NCBI GenBank assembly: GCA_029820565.1
Contig: JALGUR010000015.1
Location: 1 to 46,146, forward strand
Origin: Candidatus Zipacnadia bacterium
GTDB taxonomy: Bacteria > Armatimonadota > Zipacnadia > Zipacnadales > Zipacnadaceae
Reading direction: 5' to 3'
DNA length: 46,146 bases
Each line of letters opens with the position of its first letter. Within the stretch, counting starts at the first letter, position 1. The notes under the pieces are model-generated. The model was given only the letters and a program-made list of their open reading frames with translations. It had not been told where the DNA came from and searched no databases. Below, piece after piece: positions 41,547 to 46,146 of the stretch. The position numbers were made by a program, and so were the translations under genes.

Positions 41547-42266
41547 GTGAGCCAGGCGTCTGAGAAGAAGCAGAGAAATCACGGCTGCATTGTGTTAGCA
41601 ATGGGCCTTTGGGCCTTCATCCTGGCCGGATTGTTCACGCCGAGTTTCAGGCCGTATCATCCCTCTATAGAGGTGCTCTTGGGTACTGCGCTGGCAATAG
41701 TCCTAGCGGCAGCTACTGTGGTCGGGGGTGTGCTGGTTCTGGTCTCTCGGGGCAGAGGAGCATTGTACAGCATTCTAGGGATACTGTGCGCGGGTATAGG
41801 ACTTTACATTTGGATTAGCGGATACTTCTGGGTGAACCAACGAGGGCTCTCACCTGGTACGCATTGTATGAGCAACGTAAAACAATTGACTCTCGCGCAA
41901 CTAATGTACGCGCAGGAGGGCGAAGGGCGCTTCCCGCCAGCGGACAGTTGGCCTGAGGCGATCTCCCAATATGTGAGGGAAGAGGAGACGTTTTTCTGTC
42001 CGCGCGATAGCCGGCCCAAGGCCCAGCGTCAAGGCTCCGGCAAGCGGAAGAGCAGTTACACAATGAGCAGACACCTGGGCGGGCAGCGGAGCCAAAGCGA
42101 GGATGCGGCGGAAGTGAGCCTGCTGTTTGACGGGGAGATGCTTTTCGGAGGGCACGAGGCCGCTGCCTTCCGGCATAGCACCTCCTTACGTCTGAACGTC
42201 GGCTATGCTGATGGCCATGCGAGTAGCCTGACCCGGGAGGAGTTCGGCGAACTACGCCTGAAATAG
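41547..42266 (+). CDS. Membrane protein with DUF1559-like H-X9-DG C-terminal domain
   Basis: 239 aa from GTG 41547 (AGGGGGTG about 8 nt upstream); ATG 41526 and the frame from 41415 are alternatives. Four hydrophobic segments (AMGLWAFILAGLF, LLGTALAIVLAAATVVGGVLVLV, ILGILCAGIGLYIWI), then a soluble domain with CMSNVKQLTLAQLMYAQ, FFCPRD, SYTMSRHLGG, LLFDGEMLFGGHEAAAFRHS and NVGYADGHASSL. This C-terminal half matches the H-X9-DG region of type II-secretion pseudopilin-like proteins, but the prepilin helix is replaced by a multi-helix membrane domain. Unusual fusion; function unknown. Confidence 0.7.
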   Translation: MSQASEKKQRNHGCIVLAMGLWAFILAGLFTPSFRPYHPSIEVLLGTALAIVLAAATVVGGVLVLVSRGRGALYSILGILCAGIGLYIWISGYFWVNQRGLSPGTHCMSNVKQLTLAQLMYAQEGEGRFPPADSWPEAISQYVREEETFFCPRDSRPKAQRQGSGKRKSSYTMSRHLGGQRSQSEDAAEVSLLFDGEMLFGGHEAAAFRHSTSLRLNVGYADGHASSLTREEFGELRLK

Positions 42267-42359
42267 TCACGCGGGAACGATGGATAGTTCCAAGATTAGA
42301 ACGAAGGCACTTCTGGCACCGCTCATCTTCGGCGTTCGCGCCGGCATGGTGCAGGTCTG

Positions 42360-43484
42360 GTGACCTTCGCCACTGTACTGTTGTTCTGGACCGTCAGTTC
42401 CGAAGCCTGGACGTCCGTCGGCTGGCAGATTGGCCAAGACGAGGCGGCGCAGCACTTCGCACTATCCGGCGTGTGGGTCATCTTCGGCGCTGTGCTCATG
42501 GCTATTGGCGTGGCCCGCGACGTAGGCTCCCTGCGCTGGGCGGCCCTTGCTCTGTTCGCTGTAACAGCTATCAAGATCTTCGGTGCGGACCCACCCCTGA
42601 GTGACCCGGATTATGCGCCGCTCATCAATCCGCACGCCGGCCCGCTGCTGGCCATTACGGTCCTGCTGTATACGGCCGGAGCCTGGTACGCCAGGAAGAA
42701 GGACGCGGATGATCCAGAGCGCACCGTGGGTACAGCATTGGTAGTGGCTGCCACCGGCCTGCTGCTATGGGTTGCTAGCTCGGAGGCGTGGCTGTTCCTC
42801 GGCTGGCGCACCACGGCCGGCGTGGCCGGACAGCACATGGCCCTGTCCATAGTGTGGCTGATCTTCGGCGCCACCATGCTCATCATGGGCCTGCAGCGAC
42901 GCCAGGCCGCTCTGCGCTGGCTGGGCCTGGTGACATTTGGCTTGACCGCTGGCAAGGTCTTCATCGTTGACCCGGACTTGACGGCCTCAACCTACCAACT
43001 GCTGGCAAATCACCACGCCTTCCCGCTGCTGGTCATTGCGGCCATGCTGTTCCTGGCACCGCACTGGTACCGGCGGGACTTGGAGCACGTGGGGGAGGGC
43101 GAAGAGATGGTGGCCACGGCCATGCCCTTCCTCGCCAGCGTCCTGCTGTGGTGGGTTCTGACCTCCGAGGCCTGGCACTTCGTGGACTGGGGACTCGGGG
43201 CGGAAGGAGATGCTCAACAGTACGCGCTGTCGGCGGTTTGGACAGCATATGGCGCAGTGCTCGTCGCGATTGGGCTCATACGCCGGAACGCTTCCCTCAG
43301 GTGGATAGGGATGGCTCTTCTGGCTATCACCATCGTGAAAGTCTTTTCCCTCGATCTGCGTGAACTCGACATCGTCTATAAGATCCTGGCATTGCTAGGC
43401 CTCGGGCTGGTGCTAATAGCGGTGGGGTTCGGCTATCAGCGTCTCGTCAGGGACCAGGCTGAGCAAGGTAGAACTGAAGATTAG
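42360..43484 (+). CDS. DUF2339-like membrane protein with three internal repeats, likely 5'-truncated
   Basis: 374 aa, almost entirely hydrophobic segments. A unit of about 110 residues occurs three times: SSEAWTSVGWQIG...AAQHFALSGVWVIFGAV, SSEAWLFLGWRTT...AGQHMALSIVWLIFGAT and TSEAWHFVDWGLG...DAQQYALSAVWTAYGAV, each followed by LRWxGLxxxxxTxxKVFxxD. This pattern is that of the C-terminal part of DUF2339 proteins, which normally run 600-1000 residues. GTG 42360 is the first usable codon: an in-frame stop at 42297 lies upstream. A short out-of-frame ATG ORF (42280-42362) may be a remnant of the lost 5' end. Confidence 0.75.
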   Translation: MTFATVLLFWTVSSEAWTSVGWQIGQDEAAQHFALSGVWVIFGAVLMAIGVARDVGSLRWAALALFAVTAIKIFGADPPLSDPDYAPLINPHAGPLLAITVLLYTAGAWYARKKDADDPERTVGTALVVAATGLLLWVASSEAWLFLGWRTTAGVAGQHMALSIVWLIFGATMLIMGLQRRQAALRWLGLVTFGLTAGKVFIVDPDLTASTYQLLANHHAFPLLVIAAMLFLAPHWYRRDLEHVGEGEEMVATAMPFLASVLLWWVLTSEAWHFVDWGLGAEGDAQQYALSAVWTAYGAVLVAIGLIRRNASLRWIGMALLAITIVKVFSLDLRELDIVYKILALLGLGLVLIAVGFGYQRLVRDQAEQGRTED

Positions 43485-43608
43485 CCAGCGACGCCGCCCC
43501 CCTCGGAGGGCCGCAGTGGGCACAGCAACCAGCCCTCTCAGACCCCTCCGGGGCTACTGCAATGCACCTTAATAACGGCCCTTTGCCTGTCCTGACAACC
43601 GGGGCCAC

Positions 43609-43896
43609 CTACAACCGCCGCAGGAAGTTACCAAGATTGTACGCCAATACAAATAGGGCCAGGTGCACTTGGTTGGCCCCGAACCAATGACAGGATAGGC
43701 GCGTCCAGTGCAGAGGATCTTTGCCTTCTTTGATCCACGCGCCGTCGCCGAAGCTATGGCGCGTAGGCGACTGCTCGGCAGTGCCCCGCCCGCTATAGAA
43801 GTGTACCACCGCTTGGCCTGGGGCCGTCAGGTTAGTCACGACAGAATCGCTGTCCGGGAATAGCTGGCCAGGGTGCCACTTGACCTCGGCTACCAC
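43609..43896 (-). pseudogene. IS1380-type transposase C-terminal remnant
   Basis: Minus-strand frame with VVTNLTAPGQAVVHFYSGRGTAEQ and IKEGKDPLHWTRLSCHWFGANQVHLALFVLAYNLGNFLRRL, the end of an IS1380-family DDE transposase (RGTAEQxIKE and the final LAYNLGNFLRRL). Only the last ~90 residues remain of ~430. An insertion inside the motif (SPTRHSFGDGAW) shows further decay. Ends were not found. Confidence 0.75.
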
Positions 43897-43930
43897 CCGC
43901 CACTATCCCGATACCGCCTTACAACGGGCC

Positions 43931-46093
43931 CTAACACCTGCCGACCGTGGGATTCGTCCCAGAGGGTTCAATGATGACGGCCGCATAGGCGTGGAGGACG
44001 GAGACCTGCATAATCAGTTGGTCCCCGTCGCGCTGCACAGTGACATCGGCCCCGCGACAGGATACCTTCGGTTCCCGGTATGGGGTAAGCATTGTCAACT
44101 CCACATCGTGAACGGGGAGGATCTCGGTGATCTGACGTGCACCAGTGGGGAGGGTCCACGGCACGCTGCGGTTGGCCAGGTGGATGATAGTGCGCGGCAG
44201 CGCCGGTTGCCGCCATACCGTAACCTCGACGGTGCGTGGGGCTTTGACCACGAGCTGGCGTGCCGGCAACACGGCGTCCAGCAACTCGGCCATCCAGGTT
44301 CCGATGTGCGCGTCGCCATGCAGCGTGTAGTAACGACCGATTGCAAGGGCAGCGTAGAGGCTCTCCCCGACGCCAAAGGGGTGCTGGACAAAGGCGGGCC
44401 AGGGGGTGGGCTCCATTGGCATTGGGTCTTTCATCCCGGCGAGAGAGCCGGCGGGGTCAACCGCCACGACGTGCGCCAGCGTCTTTGCCTCCGTGGCGAC
44501 CTGTTGGAAGCAGCCGGACGCTGGTTCCGGCTCGCGGTGCCCCGCGATGGCAAAGGGGCCGTCAGCCTCGCCCTGCCAGCAGATGCCGAAGACATCTCCC
44601 AGCCCAAAGTCGGCGCGTGTTCCCCCACGCTCGTCACCTCGCGACGTCGCCGCCGTCGCGAGCACGCGGCCGCCACCACACACATAGGCGCTTATCATCT
44701 CGCAGCAGCGGCCGCTGAGGTTGACGACGTTCGGCAACACGACGAGATCATACTTCTCCAGCACCTCGGCTGTCGTGATGCGTTCGGCTACTATGATATC
44801 GAAGGGCAGGTGCTCTTCGATCATCAGCCGAGCCCAGCCATTGAACTCTTCGGACCACTGCATCCCCAAGAGATCGGCCTGATCATACTTTCGCGTCGCC
44901 CACGAGAAGACCAGGGCAATCCGGGCGGCGGACTCCGCGCCGGTGTCCAGATCGGCGTCCTGCATGTAGAAGTCCAGACCAGCGGTGATCGCCTCCAAGG
45001 CAGCCTGGGTACTGGTGGTATCCGGGTGCGCCCCGACCCCACAGGGCCCGAAGATTTTCCCGCCATTGGCCTTGCAGGCCGCCGCGTACAATTGCCACTG
45101 CGCCGGAGTGATGGTCCAGTGGGCGTAGTGAATCGGCGAGAAGTGCCGCAGAATCCAGGACGGCTTGCCGATGGCATGTTGCCAGCGAACGTTGATACTG
45201 GTGGAGTTCAGGTCCGTGCACGGGACCCCGAACACGTCGAAACATTCCGACACAAATACGTCCAATGAAGGCAAACATTCTTCGGACATTCCCCGTAGCG
45301 CCGGCATGAACAGGGGGGCAAACCCGTTGTGCGCGGCGATGACGCCGTGGGGGCGCAGCACTTCAGCGAGCTCGGCAAGGAGAGCAGCGGTGCGGGCGCA
45401 GCGCCAGTCGATATACTCGGGCCAGTGGGCCCTAATCAGATCCTGCGTAAGATTGGCTGTCCCGCAGATCTCTTCCAGGGCAGGCCGGCAATACTGACAC
45501 ACACAGATGTCCGAATCAAGAAACATGTCCAAGTGGAACGCGTCCGGCTGATAACGCTCGACAATCTCCTGCGCGAGGGCGACTACCTGCTCGCGCTTGG
45601 GGGAATTGAGACAGGGCAGTTGCCACTGCCCTCCAGCCAAGGCAAGCACCCGCCCGTTCGGCCTATCGGGGTCCGCCCAACTGGCCAGCGGATACTCCAT
45701 AACGCTGTCTGGTGCTGCCTGCTGGCCGAGCCGTACCGTGTTCCATTCCGGATGTTTCGAGTCCAGCCAGTTGATGTAGAGCATGATCTTCTTGCCCTGC
45801 GCCCGGAGGCGAGTGGTCAGATCACCTACGTAGTCCCGCCCCTGTAAATTGGGGTGCTGCGGCCAGATGGCGCTGGGATAGTAGGCGATGCCGTACTGGT
45901 TGGCCGCATAGATGGCGATGATGTCGGCGCCGGTACGCACCAGTTCCTCGGTGATCCGGTCAGGGTCATAGGCGCGAAATGCCGTCTCCTGCTCGTTCAA
46001 CACATACTGGTCATACCAGTAGATTCGGCTGCGGGTGTTGACCCACGCCGGCAGGGGCGAGTGCGCATCGTGGTTCTCAGGAATGCTGTACAT
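43931..46093 (-). CDS. Glycoside-hydrolase-like protein (GHL6 / beta-galactosidase trimerisation type)
   Basis: 720 aa without signal peptide, so probably cytosolic. The N-terminal ~330 residues form a TIM barrel of the hypothetical glycosyl hydrolase 6 type (TEELVRTGADIIAIYAANQYG, KKIMLYINWLDSKHPEW, PDAFHLDMFLDSD with a candidate acid, CVCQYCRPALEEICG); a Rossmann-like beta-galactosidase trimerisation domain follows (~390-560: ARIALVFSWATRKYD, YDLVVLPNVVNLSG, VCGGGRVLATAATS) and a C-terminal beta domain ends it (TVEVTVWRQPALPRTIIHLANRS). ATG 46093 has AAGGTG upstream at long spacing. It ends 35 nt from the IS1380 remnant. Sugar substrate unknown. Confidence 0.8.
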   Translation of the reverse strand: MYSIPENHDAHSPLPAWVNTRSRIYWYDQYVLNEQETAFRAYDPDRITEELVRTGADIIAIYAANQYGIAYYPSAIWPQHPNLQGRDYVGDLTTRLRAQGKKIMLYINWLDSKHPEWNTVRLGQQAAPDSVMEYPLASWADPDRPNGRVLALAGGQWQLPCLNSPKREQVVALAQEIVERYQPDAFHLDMFLDSDICVCQYCRPALEEICGTANLTQDLIRAHWPEYIDWRCARTAALLAELAEVLRPHGVIAAHNGFAPLFMPALRGMSEECLPSLDVFVSECFDVFGVPCTDLNSTSINVRWQHAIGKPSWILRHFSPIHYAHWTITPAQWQLYAAACKANGGKIFGPCGVGAHPDTTSTQAALEAITAGLDFYMQDADLDTGAESAARIALVFSWATRKYDQADLLGMQWSEEFNGWARLMIEEHLPFDIIVAERITTAEVLEKYDLVVLPNVVNLSGRCCEMISAYVCGGGRVLATAATSRGDERGGTRADFGLGDVFGICWQGEADGPFAIAGHREPEPASGCFQQVATEAKTLAHVVAVDPAGSLAGMKDPMPMEPTPWPAFVQHPFGVGESLYAALAIGRYYTLHGDAHIGTWMAELLDAVLPARQLVVKAPRTVEVTVWRQPALPRTIIHLANRSVPWTLPTGARQITEILPVHDVELTMLTPYREPKVSCRGADVTVQRDGDQLIMQVSVLHAYAAVIIEPSGTNPTVGRC

Positions 46094-46146
46094 GCTGTAA
46101 GTGCACCTTGTCAGATATTCTTAGACAAATCGAGCTCAATAATAAA

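Noticed and set aside
43880-45268. Plus-strand 462-aa open frame
   Set aside because: It lies antisense to the glycosidase gene, which has recognised domains and coherent composition; the antisense translation resembles no protein.
1-46146. tRNA, rRNA or riboswitch (including a cobalamin riboswitch near the B12 gene)
   Set aside because: I saw no cloverleaf, rRNA stretch or convincing B12-box upstream of the dehydrogenase/B12 pair; a covariance search was not possible here.

Overview
The window looks like a chromosomal contig from an uncultivated, probably Gram-negative-type bacterium that runs folate-dependent C1 chemistry. The evidence is moderately high GC, Shine-Dalgarno starts with frequent GTG and TTG, a two-gene ABC exporter of the O-antigen/teichoic-acid type, an acetogen/clostridial-style folate gene set, and secreted sialidase-like, LamG, PQQ-propeller and H-X9-DG proteins of the kind common in PVC, Armatimonadota or Hydrogenedentota-like candidate phyla. 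I cannot fix the phylum from sequence alone. I see no rRNA, tRNA or CRISPR array.

Left part, bases 1-15012, all minus strand. In transcription order it runs: ABC exporter permease and ATPase, folP, 5-formyl-THF cyclo-ligase, folB, fhs, a REP-associated transposase unit, fchA, folD, two tandem sialidase-like secreted proteins, an MTHFR of the metF type, a secreted unknown, a tiny Cys-containing protein, an opine-dehydrogenase-family enzyme, and a cobalamin-binding enzyme with a mutase-E-like barrel that is cut by the window edge. Fhs, FchA, FolD and MetF together take formate to 5-methyl-THF. FolD has Gln (residue 52) where the family has its catalytic cyclohydrolase Lys, which fits with FchA being encoded beside it.

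Middle, bases 15131-30188, all plus strand. A near-consensus sigma-70 promoter (15131-15160), divergent from an extended -10 for the exporter, precedes a TPR protein, a metal-site-less M16 peptidase homologue, a PQQ-type beta-propeller with Gly/Pro/Tyr-rich inserts, and a small membrane coiled-coil protein. After a hairpin come dprA, topA, a spermidine-synthase-like membrane fusion beginning exactly at the topA stop, an unknown 201-aa protein, an L,D-transpeptidase and a class III aminotransferase.

Right part, bases 30300-46146, is more accessory. It holds a large LamG secreted protein, small membrane/zinc-ribbon and TIGR04076-type proteins, and a minus-strand phospholipid cluster (dagK-like, CDP-alcohol phosphotransferase, PAP2, cdsA) followed by a membrane protein and a macro-domain protein joined by a GTGA overlap. 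Next comes a scrambled segment (about 38.6-43.9 kb) with a PAP2 gene copy split by a nitronate-monooxygenase-like gene, a duplicated dagK scrap, a second PAP2 gene with a frame-shifted tail, other decayed coding pieces, a 5'-truncated three-repeat DUF2339-like gene and an IS1380-type transposase remnant. A cytoplasmic GHL6/beta-galactosidase-trimerisation-type glycosidase closes the window. Short palindromic repeats of several families are scattered between genes in the left part.
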